Part shown: positions 14,110-23,437 of the stretch, piece after piece
How positions within the stretch are numbered: the stretch's first letter is position 1
Layout of the letters: every line of letters begins with the position of its first letter
Assembly: GCA_017495105.1 (NCBI GenBank)
Contig: JAFEIL010000306.1
Span: forward strand, 1-55,356
DNA from: Emticicia sp.
Lineage (GTDB): Bacteria; Bacteroidota; Bacteroidia; Cytophagales; Spirosomataceae
Length of the DNA stretch: 55,356 nucleotides
Reading direction: 5' to 3'
Position numbers and translations under genes: made by a program
Notes under the pieces: model-generated
Told to the model about the DNA's origin: nothing
What the model saw: the letters and a program-made list of their open reading frames with translations, nothing else
Databases searched by the model: none

Positions 14110-15510
14110 ATGGAAATTAAATATATTCTTGACATTATTTATTTAGTTGCTTCGGTAACTTTTGTGCTTGGTTTAAAAATGCTAAGCCATCCAGATTCGG
14201 CTCGTAAAGGTAATCTTTATGCGGCATTTGGTATGACACTGGCCATTGTCGGCACTATCTTATTATACAACCATTCCGACGGCTATACCACTCGTGAACC
14301 AATCAAAATTATTTTGATTTTGGCTGCAATCGGAGTAGGAACGGTTGCTGGTTGGCTGACAGCAAGCAAAGTACAAATGACCAAAATGCCTGAGCTCGTT
14401 TCGCTTTTCAATGGAATGGGCGGAGCTTGTGCTGCTATCATTGGTTTAATGGAATATGAGCATAATCTCGGCAAAACTGGTGCATTAGCAACAATTATTG
14501 CTGGTCTTATCATCGGTTCTGTTTCATTCAGCGGAAGCGTTATCGCTTTCTTGAAACTCAATGAAACGATGAAAAAGCCAATCAGGATTCCTAAGTATAA
14601 TATTCTGAATACGGTTGTGATGATTACCCTCGTTTTGTTTGGAGCATATATTGTCTATGCCCAACCTGAGCATCTTTTTTTGGTAGTTTTATTATTTGTT
14701 TTCGCTTTGGTTTATGGCGTGTTATTCGTAATTCCGATTGGCGGAGCAGATATGCCGGTGGTTATCTCATTGCTCAATTCATTCACAGGTTTAGCTGCCG
14801 CTTTTGGTGGATTTTTATATCAAAATCAAGTTATGCTCACAGGTGGAATCTTGGTAGGTTCGGCAGGAACAATTTTGACTTTGGCGATGTGTAAAGCCAT
14901 GAATCGTCCATTGAGTAATGTAATCTTTGGAGCATTTGGTGGGGGTACAGTCGTAGGTTCGGGAGCAGAGGTCAATGGAAGTATCAAAGATATTTCTATT
15001 TCAGATACCGCTATTTTAATGAATTATGCTAAGAAAGTGGTAATCGTACCAGGTTACGGTTTAGCGGTTGCACAAGCCCAGCACGTCATTCACGAATTGG
15101 AACTTCTACTCGAAGAGCGTGGCGTAGAAGTAGTTTATGCCATTCACCCTGTTGCAGGTCGTATGCCTGGCCACATGAATGTACTTTTAGCAGAAAGTAA
15201 TGTTTCGTATGATAAACTCGTGGAAATGGAAGATATCAACCCACAATTTGCTAATACCGACGTGGTTTTGGTAGTAGGTGCAAACGATGTGGTAAATCCA
15301 GCCGCTAAAACCGACCCATCTTCGCCGATTTTCGGAATGCCAATCCTTGATGTTGAAAACGCAACCAACATTATTGTCAACAAGCGAAGCATGAATGCAG
15401 GTTATGCAGGAATCGATAACCTTCTATTCTACCAACCGAAAACAAGTATGCTTTTTGGTGATGCCAAAGGCGTATTGGCTAAGTTGGTAAGTGAGTTGAA
15501 GCAGATGTAA
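14110..15510 (+). CDS. pntB: NAD(P) transhydrogenase subunit beta
   Basis: 466 residues. The N-terminal two thirds form about eight to nine membrane helices (dII), including GGADMPVVISLLNSFTGLAAA. The C-terminal soluble NADP(H)-binding domain (dIII) starts at about residue 305 with VIVPGYGLAVAQAQ (Gly315 region), followed by HPVAGRMPGHMNVLLAE, VVLVVGANDVVNPAA and VNKRSMNAGYAGIDN. All are characteristic of dIII, where NADP+ is bound in an inverted orientation. Full length and intact. It completes the pnt operon and supplies NADPH at the expense of the proton gradient. Confidence 0.96.
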   Translation: MEIKYILDIIYLVASVTFVLGLKMLSHPDSARKGNLYAAFGMTLAIVGTILLYNHSDGYTTREPIKIILILAAIGVGTVAGWLTASKVQMTKMPELVSLFNGMGGACAAIIGLMEYEHNLGKTGALATIIAGLIIGSVSFSGSVIAFLKLNETMKKPIRIPKYNILNTVVMITLVLFGAYIVYAQPEHLFLVVLLFVFALVYGVLFVIPIGGADMPVVISLLNSFTGLAAAFGGFLYQNQVMLTGGILVGSAGTILTLAMCKAMNRPLSNVIFGAFGGGTVVGSGAEVNGSIKDISISDTAILMNYAKKVVIVPGYGLAVAQAQHVIHELELLLEERGVEVVYAIHPVAGRMPGHMNVLLAESNVSYDKLVEMEDINPQFANTDVVLVVGANDVVNPAAKTDPSSPIFGMPILDVENATNIIVNKRSMNAGYAGIDNLLFYQPKTSMLFGDAKGVLAKLVSELKQM

Positions 15511-15640
15511 AACTTGTATTAAATTAACAAAAAACTATATAATCATTGCCACTTTTAATATTTAACAAAATAATATTTGGTAATGCTTTTTAAAATTAAG
15601 TAGTTTTACGTACCGATTTCAATTTAAAACTATTCAACCA

Positions 15641-17434
15641 TTGGAACCAACAAATGTACACGACCCCGAATATTATCATAAGGTCGTAGATTGTCAGTAT
15701 GCTTGCCCAGCTCATACACCTGTGCCTGAATACATTAGACTCATTGCTGCCGAAAAATACACCGAAGCCTATATGGTCAATTGGGAATCAAATGTTTTTC
15801 CAGGTGTTTTAGGTCGTACTTGTGATAGGCCTTGCGAACCAGCATGTCGTCGTGGTCGTGTTGACGAAGAGCCTGTTGCTATTTGTCGTTTAAAACGGGT
15901 TGCCGCAGATAACAAAGGTGACATTACGCATTTGCTCCCCAAAATTCCTACAAAAGGAAATGGAAAACGCATTGCGTTGATTGGTGGAGGTCCTGCTTCA
16001 CTTACAGTTGCTCGTGATTTAGCCCCTTTGGGCTACGAAATCCACGTTTTTGATGAGCAAATTAAAGGCGGTGGCATGATGCGTAGTCAAATTCCATCTT
16101 TCCGTTTGCCCGAATCAGTTTTAGACGAGGAAGTGAATAATATTCTCAATTTGGGTATTCACCAACACTTCAAAACCTATGTTTCGAGTTTGAAAAGTGT
16201 TTTAGATGATGGTTATGATGCAGTGTTTATTGGTACTGGAGCTCCTCGTGGACGTGACTTGTCAAATCTTCCAGGTCGTGCTGAAGGTCAAGCCAATATA
16301 CACGTTGGTATCGAGTGGTTAGCAAGTGTAGCTTTTGAACATACGAAACAAATTGGTAAAAAAGTTATCGTTCTAGGTGGAGGAAATACCGCAATGGACT
16401 GCTGCCGTACTTCTCGTCGTTTGGGTGGTGAAGAAGTAAAAGTAGTGGTTCGTAGTCCATTCTCCGAAATGAGAGCTTCACCGTGGGAAAAAGAAGATGC
16501 ACAGCACGAAGATATTCCGATTCTTGATAATCACGTACCAGTTTCGTTTGTTTCAGAAAATGGCAAATTGAAAGGTATGACTTTCGAGAAAGTTCACGCT
16601 GTTTATGATGAAAAGGGAAAACGTTCACTCGTTCCAACGGGAGAACCGCACGTTTTCATAGAAGCCGACGATGTTTTGGTAGCCATTGGACAAGAAAATT
16701 ATTTCCCTTGGATTGAGCGAGATTTAGGTATCGAATTTGATAAATGGGAAATGCCTTCTGTCAATAGCCTTACTTTCCAATCTACCAACGAGAAAGTTTT
16801 CTTTGGTGGAGATGCTGCTCTTGGACCTAAAAACGTAATTACTGCCGTAGCTCAAGGTCATTCAGCAGCAGTTTCGATAGATTTGTATTGTCAAGGGAAA
16901 TCGCTTGATGTTCGTCCTGACCCATTCACTAATTTGGTTTCTCAAAAAATGGGAATCCACGAATGGAGCTATGATAGCATCGTGACAAACGACGACCGTT
17001 TTGTAGTACCACAGGCTGAAAAAGCACTCACATTAAAAGATCGCAAAAAAGAAGTTGAACTTGGTTTCGATAAATTAGTGGGTTTTAAAGAAGCCGAACG
17101 CTGCCTTAACTGCGATATTCAAACAGTTTTTACTGAAAACCGTTGTATCGAATGTGATGCCTGTATGGATGTTTGTCCAACCGACTGCATAACATTTACT
17201 ACAAATGGCACCGAAGAAGACCTTCGTACACGCCTCATGGCTCCGTCTTTACGCTTAGATCAAGACCTTCTTGTGTCTGATACTTTGGCGGCAACTGGAC
17301 GAGTAATGGTGAAAGACGAAGATGTTTGCTTGCATTGTGGCTTATGTGCTGAGCGTTGTCCAACTTCGGCATGGGATATGCAGAAGTTTTTCTATAATAC
17401 AACAAAAGCACATCACGGTTGCGGACAGCACTAG
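15641..17434 (+). CDS. GltD-like NAD(P)/FAD oxidoreductase with C-terminal 2x[4Fe-4S] ferredoxin domain
   Basis: A 597-residue flavoprotein. The N-terminal Fe-S helical domain has Cys18, Cys22, Cys61, Cys65 and Cys69 (CDRPCEPAC). An FAD Rossmann site follows (IALIGGGPASLTVA, about 111-124), then a second nucleotide site (VIVLGGGNTAMDCC, about 246-259). The C-terminus carries two cluster motifs, CIECDACMDVCP and CLHCGLCAERCP (about residues 504-575). Like NADPH-dependent glutamate synthase beta chains, it can move electrons between NAD(P)H and Fe-S partners. The start is TTG at 15641: no in-frame ATG exists before the first cysteine motif. It stands immediately before the 2-oxoacid:ferredoxin oxidoreductase genes and is its likely electron partner. 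Confidence 0.88.
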   Translation: MEPTNVHDPEYYHKVVDCQYACPAHTPVPEYIRLIAAEKYTEAYMVNWESNVFPGVLGRTCDRPCEPACRRGRVDEEPVAICRLKRVAADNKGDITHLLPKIPTKGNGKRIALIGGGPASLTVARDLAPLGYEIHVFDEQIKGGGMMRSQIPSFRLPESVLDEEVNNILNLGIHQHFKTYVSSLKSVLDDGYDAVFIGTGAPRGRDLSNLPGRAEGQANIHVGIEWLASVAFEHTKQIGKKVIVLGGGNTAMDCCRTSRRLGGEEVKVVVRSPFSEMRASPWEKEDAQHEDIPILDNHVPVSFVSENGKLKGMTFEKVHAVYDEKGKRSLVPTGEPHVFIEADDVLVAIGQENYFPWIERDLGIEFDKWEMPSVNSLTFQSTNEKVFFGGDAALGPKNVITAVAQGHSAAVSIDLYCQGKSLDVRPDPFTNLVSQKMGIHEWSYDSIVTNDDRFVVPQAEKALTLKDRKKEVELGFDKLVGFKEAERCLNCDIQTVFTENRCIECDACMDVCPTDCITFTTNGTEEDLRTRLMAPSLRLDQDLLVSDTLAATGRVMVKDEDVCLHCGLCAERCPTSAWDMQKFFYNTTKAHHGCGQH

Positions 17435-17499
17435 GCATAAGCTTTAAGCAAAAACTATATTCAAATACAAAGCTTAAAGCGTTTAGCTTAAAGCATATA
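17435..17499. repeat. GCTTAAAGC-type dispersed repeat, locus B
   Basis: GCATAAGCTTTAAGC (17435-17449) and AGCTTAAAGC, GTTTAGCTTAAAGCATATA (17471-17499) fill the spacer between the flavoprotein stop and the next gene's ATG at 17523. The words match those at 13675 and 40018. Confidence 0.5.
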
Positions 17500-17522
17500 A
17501 TAATAAAAATCTCCTTCGGAGC

Positions 17523-19322
17523 ATGACAAAAATTAACGATTTTGTAGTACGCTTTGCCAACGTAAACGGTACTGGTTCGGCCAGTGCCAATAGTATGTTT
17601 GCCAAAGCTATATTTAGAATGGGCATTCCTGTTACACCAAAAAACATTTTTCCATCTAACATTCAAGGCTTACCGACTTGGTATGAAGTGCGAGTAAGCG
17701 AAAAAGGCTATTTAGGTCGTCGTGAAGGAATTGATTTGATGGTTTCGGTCAATCCACAAAGTATGTTGAAAGATGTAGAAAGTGTGCGTTCGGGTGGATA
17801 TTTTATGTATGATAGCACGAAACCTCTGCACAAAGAATATATTCGTGAAGACATTACTTATCTCGGAATTCCATTGATGGGTATTTGCATGGAGCAATAC
17901 ACTGACCCTCGTCAACGCCAATTATTCAAAAATATCATTTATGTCGGAGCATTATCTGCTTTATTGGATATTGAATTTGCGGTTTTGGAACAACTATTAG
18001 CCGAACAATTCAAAGGCAAAGAAAAATTAGTTGCACCCAATGTGCAGGCTTTGCAACTCGGTGTAAAATATGTAAAAGAAAATTTCACTTTTCCACTTGA
18101 AATTCGTGTTGAAAGACGCGATTTAGTTGGCAAAAGAATCTTATTCGACGGAAACGGAGCTTGTGGACTCGGAGCTGTTTATGCAGGAGCAACAGTAGCT
18201 GCATGGTATCCTATTACGCCTTCTACTTCGGTTGTTGAGAAATTTGAAAAATACGCCAAGAAATTTCGTACCGATAAAGAAACTGGCGAGAAAAACTTTG
18301 CAATCGTTCAAGCCGAAGATGAACTTGCTGCAATCGGAATGGTTATAGGTGCTAATTGGAACGGTGCAAGGTCATTTACAGCCACTTCTGGCCCAGGGGT
18401 TTCGTTGATGAATGAATTTTTAGGCTTAGGATATTTTGCTGAAATTCCAGCAGTTTTGATTGATGTACAGCGTACTGGCCCTTCAACCGGAATGCCAACT
18501 CGTACACAGCAGTCGGATATTACGATTTCGGCTTATGCTTCGCATGGCGATACAAAACATGTTTTGTTGTTTCCAAGCAATCCAAAAGATTGTTTTGAAC
18601 TAACAGCCGATGCTTTCGATTTGGCTGAAAGACTGCAAACGCCAATTATAGTTTTGACAGATTTGGACTTAGGAATGAACGATCACATGAGTGAGCCGTT
18701 TGAATGGAATCCTGAACGTAAATATGACCGAGGTAAAGTTTATACTGCCGAAGATTTAGAAAATATGGGGCGTTTTGGACGTTATTTAGACTCTGATGGC
18801 GATGGTATTCCGTACCGAACTTACCCAGGAACGCACCCAACTAAAGGTTCGTATTTTACTCGTGGTACTTCTCGTGACGAATACGCAGTTTATACCGAAG
18901 ACAGTGCAGTTTACGTAAAAAATATGCAGCGTTTGGAGAAAAAATGGGATACAGCCAAAGAAATTGTACCGAAACCATATTTTTACCAAGAAAAAAACAT
19001 GAGTCCGCTGGGGGTGATTTTCTTCGGAACTTCTACTTATTCTTCGGAAGAAGCGATTGATTTATTGCGTGAACAAGACGTCGTGCTTGATGCGATGCAA
19101 CTCAAAGCGTTTCCGTTTAATAAAGACGTTGAGCAATTCATCGAAGACCACGAAGTTGTTTTTGTTATTGAGCAAAACCGTGATGCCCAAATGCGTTCGT
19201 TGCTTATCAATGAACTCGAAATCAATCCAAAGAAATTGATTCGTGTCTTGAATTACGACGGTATGCCAATTACTGCAGATAAAATTGTGAAAGAAATTAG
19301 TAAGAATCTTGTAACAAACTGA
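17523..19322 (+). CDS. korA: 2-oxoacid:ferredoxin oxidoreductase subunit alpha (gamma-alpha fusion)
   Basis: 599 residues. The gamma domain (about residues 1-190) opens with VRFANVNGTGSASANSMFAKA. The alpha/pyrimidine-binding domain follows (about 205-599) with NGACGLGAVYAGATVAAWYPITPST and ATSGPGVSLMNEFLG. This is the arrangement of KorA-type 2-oxoglutarate (or related 2-oxoacid) synthases, which oxidatively decarboxylate a 2-oxoacid to acyl-CoA and reduce ferredoxin. The substrate is inferred; 2-oxoglutarate is the usual one for this two-subunit form. The beta gene follows 4 bp downstream. Confidence 0.9.
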   Translation: MTKINDFVVRFANVNGTGSASANSMFAKAIFRMGIPVTPKNIFPSNIQGLPTWYEVRVSEKGYLGRREGIDLMVSVNPQSMLKDVESVRSGGYFMYDSTKPLHKEYIREDITYLGIPLMGICMEQYTDPRQRQLFKNIIYVGALSALLDIEFAVLEQLLAEQFKGKEKLVAPNVQALQLGVKYVKENFTFPLEIRVERRDLVGKRILFDGNGACGLGAVYAGATVAAWYPITPSTSVVEKFEKYAKKFRTDKETGEKNFAIVQAEDELAAIGMVIGANWNGARSFTATSGPGVSLMNEFLGLGYFAEIPAVLIDVQRTGPSTGMPTRTQQSDITISAYASHGDTKHVLLFPSNPKDCFELTADAFDLAERLQTPIIVLTDLDLGMNDHMSEPFEWNPERKYDRGKVYTAEDLENMGRFGRYLDSDGDGIPYRTYPGTHPTKGSYFTRGTSRDEYAVYTEDSAVYVKNMQRLEKKWDTAKEIVPKPYFYQEKNMSPLGVIFFGTSTYSSEEAIDLLREQDVVLDAMQLKAFPFNKDVEQFIEDHEVVFVIEQNRDAQMRSLLINELEINPKKLIRVLNYDGMPITADKIVKEISKNLVTN

Positions 19323-19326
19323 ACAA

Positions 19327-20373
19327 ATGACATACATTCGTCCGACCTTTAGGCATCCAGATTTGCCAAAAAATAAAATAAATTTCACTAAAAAAGACTA
19401 CGAAGGAGCTTTATCTACGCTTTGTGCAGGTTGTGGACACGACTCCATCAGTGGAGCAATCGCCCAAGCTTGTTTTGAGTTGTCGGTTGAGCCTCACCGA
19501 ATCGCTAAGCTTTCGGGCATTGGTTGTTCGTCGAAAACGCCTGCTTATTTTCTAGGAAATTCTCACGGTTTCAACTCAGTTCACGGTCGTATGCCTTCGG
19601 TGGCTACGGGTGCGTATTTGGCGAATCGTGATTTGCTTTACTTTGGTGTTTCGGGCGATGGTGATTCTGCTTCTATTGGAATGGGGCAGTTTGTTCATGC
19701 CATTCGTCGTAATCTAAACATGGTTTATTTGGTAATGAATAATGGTTGCTATGGCCTCACCAAAGGACAAGATTCGGCAACGGCTGATAATGGTTCAAAA
19801 AGTAAAGCAGGTTCAGTAAATCAATTTAATGCCATTGATTTGGTTGGCTTGAGCATGGAATTGGGGGCAACTTTTGTAGCTCGTAGTTTCTCGGGCGATA
19901 AAGCACAACTTATTCCTTTGATAAAAGCTGCTATTAAGCATCCAGGTTTTGCTTTTATTGATGTGATTTCTCCTTGCGTAACTTTCAATAATAATGTGGG
20001 TTCAACAAAATCTTACGATTACGTGCGTGAGCATATTGAAGCAACTTCTACCGTAGATTTTGTGCCAATTATGGAAGAAATCACGGCAAATTATGAGGAT
20101 TCAAAAGAAATAACGCTTCACGATGGTTCGGCTTTGCAATTGCAAAAATTGCATCAAGGCTGGAATCCAGAAGATAAACTTTCGGCGATGATTGCTTTGC
20201 AAAATGCCAAAGAAAAAGGTGAAATCTTGACGGGTTTGGTATATATTGAACCAAATACAAATGCCTTGCACGATGTGCTTCAAACAGCCAAAACTCCATT
20301 AAACATCCTCAACGAAGATGTTCTTTGCCCAGGCATTGATGCTTTGGAAGCTTTGAATGAGAGTTTGAGGTAA
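19327..20373 (+). CDS. korB: 2-oxoacid:ferredoxin oxidoreductase subunit beta
   Basis: A 348-residue TPP- and cluster-binding subunit. [4Fe-4S] ligands: Cys33 and Cys36 (LCAGCGHDS), Cys67 (GIGCSSKT) and Cys217 (SPCVTFN). TPP motif: GDGDSASIG (110-118) to NNGCYGLTKGQ (138-148). The residues after about 285 are a family C-terminal extension. The 4-bp gap to korA implies translational coupling. No separate ferredoxin gene is adjacent; the GltD-like protein upstream with its ferredoxin domain may take that role. A strong terminator follows. Confidence 0.92.
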   Translation: MTYIRPTFRHPDLPKNKINFTKKDYEGALSTLCAGCGHDSISGAIAQACFELSVEPHRIAKLSGIGCSSKTPAYFLGNSHGFNSVHGRMPSVATGAYLANRDLLYFGVSGDGDSASIGMGQFVHAIRRNLNMVYLVMNNGCYGLTKGQDSATADNGSKSKAGSVNQFNAIDLVGLSMELGATFVARSFSGDKAQLIPLIKAAIKHPGFAFIDVISPCVTFNNNVGSTKSYDYVREHIEATSTVDFVPIMEEITANYEDSKEITLHDGSALQLQKLHQGWNPEDKLSAMIALQNAKEKGEILTGLVYIEPNTNALHDVLQTAKTPLNILNEDVLCPGIDALEALNESLR

Positions 20374-20395
20374 AATACAAATATTGCCACATAAT

Positions 20396-20433
20396 AAACG
20401 CCCAAGAAAACTTAAAGTTCTTGGGCGTTTTAT
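20396..20433 (+). terminator. Intrinsic terminator after korB
   Basis: A 13-bp perfect stem AAACGCCCAAGAA (20396-20408) with TTCTTGGGCGTTT (20418-20430), followed by TAT. It ends the redox block. The spacer 20434-20616 shows no gene. Confidence 0.88.
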
Positions 20434-20616
20434 GTTACAGCTTGTGAGTGACAATGACTTTTTTCTAATTAATAGTTTGCAGTCTAAGATTGTACTTTAT
20501 CTAAAGGTGGAAGTGACGCATTGATTAGCACTTGCAATGTCAAAAATCCAATCCATGATAAATGTCATGTTTCAGTTACTGGTTTTTGTGTTGCTTTGTT
20601 AAATTTTTGAAAAGCA

Positions 20617-22437
20617 ATGATACAAACACCTTCAGTACATACCTTCCATATTCCCGTAATGGGCTTGGGTTTCACGATTGATACTCCTTTAAAAGTTGCT
20701 CGATTTGGCATTTCTTCTGTAATCTCGATTATTGAACACGAACTTATAGAAAAAATGCGAGAATTTCACTGTAGACATAACGATGAAGTTTACGAGCCAA
20801 TTACCGAAAAAGTAGAAGATTTCAGAGCCAAAAGAATTACAGAATATCTAAATCTTCTGGACAGATTGATAAATAGACAGCTAGTAAAACTACGCTTAGA
20901 ACCTTTCATTGAAGGTACTGAAATTACAAAATATTTTGAATTACTGCCCGAAACTTCACCCATTAAGCAACTTTATATCGGAATGCTTCAGTTGGAAGAT
21001 AGTTCGGTGAAAGAGCAGATTCAAGCACAGCTTCGCAGCTTAATTGTGGCAGGTTCGATTGATGTAAACGTTATGGCAAAAGTTGACAGAACGTATTATG
21101 ACGAAAATGGTGAAATGCTACCAAAAGAATTTTCTGATGCCCTCTCGTCGTTTCGTGGTTATGCACAAAGTAATTTGACATCAAGTATCGTTTTTTCGGC
21201 TGGCTATAACCCACGTTTGTATAGTTACATCGATGCCTTCAACGATTTTTTTCCTGATGAAAAGGGTTTCTTAAAAAAGAAAATCATTTTGAAAGTAAGC
21301 GATTTTCGTTCAGCTCTTACGCAAGGTAAAATTTTGGCAAAAAAAGGTCTGTGGGTTTCGGAATTTAGAATTGAGTCGGGACTAAATTGCGGTGGACACG
21401 CTTTTGCAACTGATGGACTTTTGCTTGGTCCAATTATGGAAGAATTTAAGCAAAATCGAGCAATTTTACAAAAAGAAGTATTTGATATTTGTAATCAAGC
21501 ACTGATAGCCAAAGAAATGTCGCCTTTTCCATCATTTCCAATCATGAAAATTACGGTGCAAGGCGGTATCGGAACGGCCAAAGAAGATAATTTCTTGCTC
21601 GAACATTACGACGTGGATGGTACAGGGTGGGCGAGTCCATTTTTGTTAGTGCCCGAGGCGACTAATGTCGATGATGCTACGCTCAAAAAAATGGCAAATG
21701 CCCAAAAAGATGATTATTTTTTGAGCAATGCTTCTCCTTTGGGCGTTCCTTTTAATAATTTTAGACTTTCTACGGGAGAAGAGCAACGTTTAATGCGTAT
21801 CAATAAAAATCGTGCGGGAAGTCCATGCTACAAAAAGTTTCTTTCTACCAATATAGAATTTACGAAAGAACCAATTTGTGAATCTTCTCGTGAATACATC
21901 CATGCAAAAATAAAACAAATTGAAGCGAGCGAAATGACCGCCGAATATAAGGCTGAGAAAATCAATTTCCTTAATCAGAGAGATTGTTTGTGTGAAGGTT
22001 TGGGAGTTTCGGCATTGCTGAAACATGATATTAATCCTGCCCATAAACTTACCGCAGTAACGATTTGCCCAGGCCCAAATCTAGCTTATTTTTCGGGAGT
22101 ATTTACTTTGAAACAAATGGTTGACCACATCTATGGTCGAACAAATATTCTGAACTCATTGAAACGTCCAAATATGTTTGTTAATGAGTTGATTTTGTAT
22201 GTAGAATACTATAAAAACCAACTCAATAAACAAGTTGAAAACCTTTCAACAGCTCAGATTCGAACACTTAAAGCTTTTCATACTAACCTATTATCAGGAA
22301 TTGATTACTACAAATCATTGGCTTTATCTTTCAAAAACGAAACAGAGCGATACATTGAAGAAATGAAAGAAGAACTTAATGCCTTAGAAACTTCAATTAT
22401 GAATTTGAGTTTGTCTTTTGAGGTAGTTTCAAAGTAA
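20617..22437 (+). CDS. Cysteine-rich TIM-barrel/nitronate monooxygenase-like protein, unknown function
   Basis: 606 residues, no signal peptide. Several segments recall FMN-dependent nitronate monooxygenase/dihydroorotate dehydrogenase barrels: an opening PVMGLGFTIDTPLKVARFG (about 13-31) and the phosphate-binding-like VQGGIGTAKEDNFLL (Gly316-Gly317-x-Gly319). Then come GTGWASPFLLVPEATNVD and NASPLGVPF. Cysteines are conspicuous: Cys52, Cys258 in GLNCGGHAF, and later GSPCYK, PICESS, DCLCEGLG and ICPGPN; several could hold an Fe-S cluster. The C-terminal 90 residues are helical with coiled-coil character. It stands alone between a terminator and a convergent gene. I cannot give a reaction; the barrel assignment is inference. 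Confidence 0.7.
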   Translation: MIQTPSVHTFHIPVMGLGFTIDTPLKVARFGISSVISIIEHELIEKMREFHCRHNDEVYEPITEKVEDFRAKRITEYLNLLDRLINRQLVKLRLEPFIEGTEITKYFELLPETSPIKQLYIGMLQLEDSSVKEQIQAQLRSLIVAGSIDVNVMAKVDRTYYDENGEMLPKEFSDALSSFRGYAQSNLTSSIVFSAGYNPRLYSYIDAFNDFFPDEKGFLKKKIILKVSDFRSALTQGKILAKKGLWVSEFRIESGLNCGGHAFATDGLLLGPIMEEFKQNRAILQKEVFDICNQALIAKEMSPFPSFPIMKITVQGGIGTAKEDNFLLEHYDVDGTGWASPFLLVPEATNVDDATLKKMANAQKDDYFLSNASPLGVPFNNFRLSTGEEQRLMRINKNRAGSPCYKKFLSTNIEFTKEPICESSREYIHAKIKQIEASEMTAEYKAEKINFLNQRDCLCEGLGVSALLKHDINPAHKLTAVTICPGPNLAYFSGVFTLKQMVDHIYGRTNILNSLKRPNMFVNELILYVEYYKNQLNKQVENLSTAQIRTLKAFHTNLLSGIDYYKSLALSFKNETERYIEEMKEELNALETSIMNLSLSFEVVSK

Positions 22438-22486
22438 CTTAATCAAAAAACTTGTGCATATTCTCTGAAGCATTGTAACAGTTTTT

Positions 22487-23347
22487 TTATTCTTCAACTA
22501 CAATGGCAATTTTATTGCCCTTTATGGCCATTCGACTGATTTTTCGCTTCAGAAGTATATTGGGTAAATTAACAATTTTCCATTCTTTAGTCATTAAACT
22601 ATAGCTAAAAATATCGGTATTTCGGCTTTCTAGAATTGTATTTTCTGATAACCAAGCATTATAATGCTCCGAGTCTGGATGACTTTCTGCTATATCAATA
22701 ATGGTGTTTTTTTGAGGATTGAATGAGCGAATTAGCCATTTTTTTTCTATTTGTTGTATAAAACTAAACGCTTTTTGTTTCGGAATAAGGTGTAATGAAC
22801 GACCAATGTTTGTCGCAATTATTGTATCTTTTTTCGAAATAAGATGCTGGTAATGAAGTGTTTGTGGATTGCCCAATACAAAACTTATGAGTTTATTTGG
22901 GTTCAACCATGCTTGATAGCCAATTTTACCAGTTTTTTGCGACTCAAAAATCATCTGCGTTTCAGTTGGTTTTTTGATATTGTATTTTACCAAGTCTTGG
23001 TCACCATTTGATTTTCGTTGAACGATGCACGACAAATATTTTTTATCAGGCGTAACGGTTGGAGAATATTCTGAATCAATTGTATTGGTTATTTGTAGCC
23101 CAACGCCAGTTTTGAGATTATATGACCAAATATCAGTTTGACCCTCTTGCATTGCTGTATAATAAAGTAACGGCTGGCTTGGATGAAAAAATGGCTGATT
23201 ATCGTAGCCTTTTCGATTGGTGATATTTGTGGGATTTGAAAGCGTAATATTTTCACTCGAAATTGTAATATCCAACAGAAAAATTTCGGTTCCGCTTTGT
23301 GCAAAAAGTAAATTTGATACAAATAGTAGGACGAGGAGTTTTTTCAT
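22487..23347 (-). CDS. Exported TolB-like (PD40) beta-propeller protein
   Basis: 286 residues from ATG 23347, where a clean signal peptide begins (MKKLLVLLFVSNLLFAQ); a longer frame from 23380 adds eleven residues before it. The mature protein has repeated WD40-like PD40 blades: PFFHPSQPLLYYTAMQEGQT, DSEYSPTVTPDKKYLSCI and IGYQAWLNPNKLISFVLGN. These are typical of TolB and peptidase S9 propellers. There is no peptidase domain and no OmpA domain, so a binding role in the periplasm is the most one can say. Same strand as the amidase, 90 bp downstream of it. Confidence 0.78.
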   Translation of the reverse strand: MKKLLVLLFVSNLLFAQSGTEIFLLDITISSENITLSNPTNITNRKGYDNQPFFHPSQPLLYYTAMQEGQTDIWSYNLKTGVGLQITNTIDSEYSPTVTPDKKYLSCIVQRKSNGDQDLVKYNIKKPTETQMIFESQKTGKIGYQAWLNPNKLISFVLGNPQTLHYQHLISKKDTIIATNIGRSLHLIPKQKAFSFIQQIEKKWLIRSFNPQKNTIIDIAESHPDSEHYNAWLSENTILESRNTDIFSYSLMTKEWKIVNLPNILLKRKISRMAIKGNKIAIVVEE

Positions 23348-23437
23348 AGTTGTAGTTTTGTTTATTAGTGAAAATACCAAAAATTAGGTTAAAAATCAAG
23401 TTTTACTAATGTTACAAGGTTTTATTACATTAGCTGG

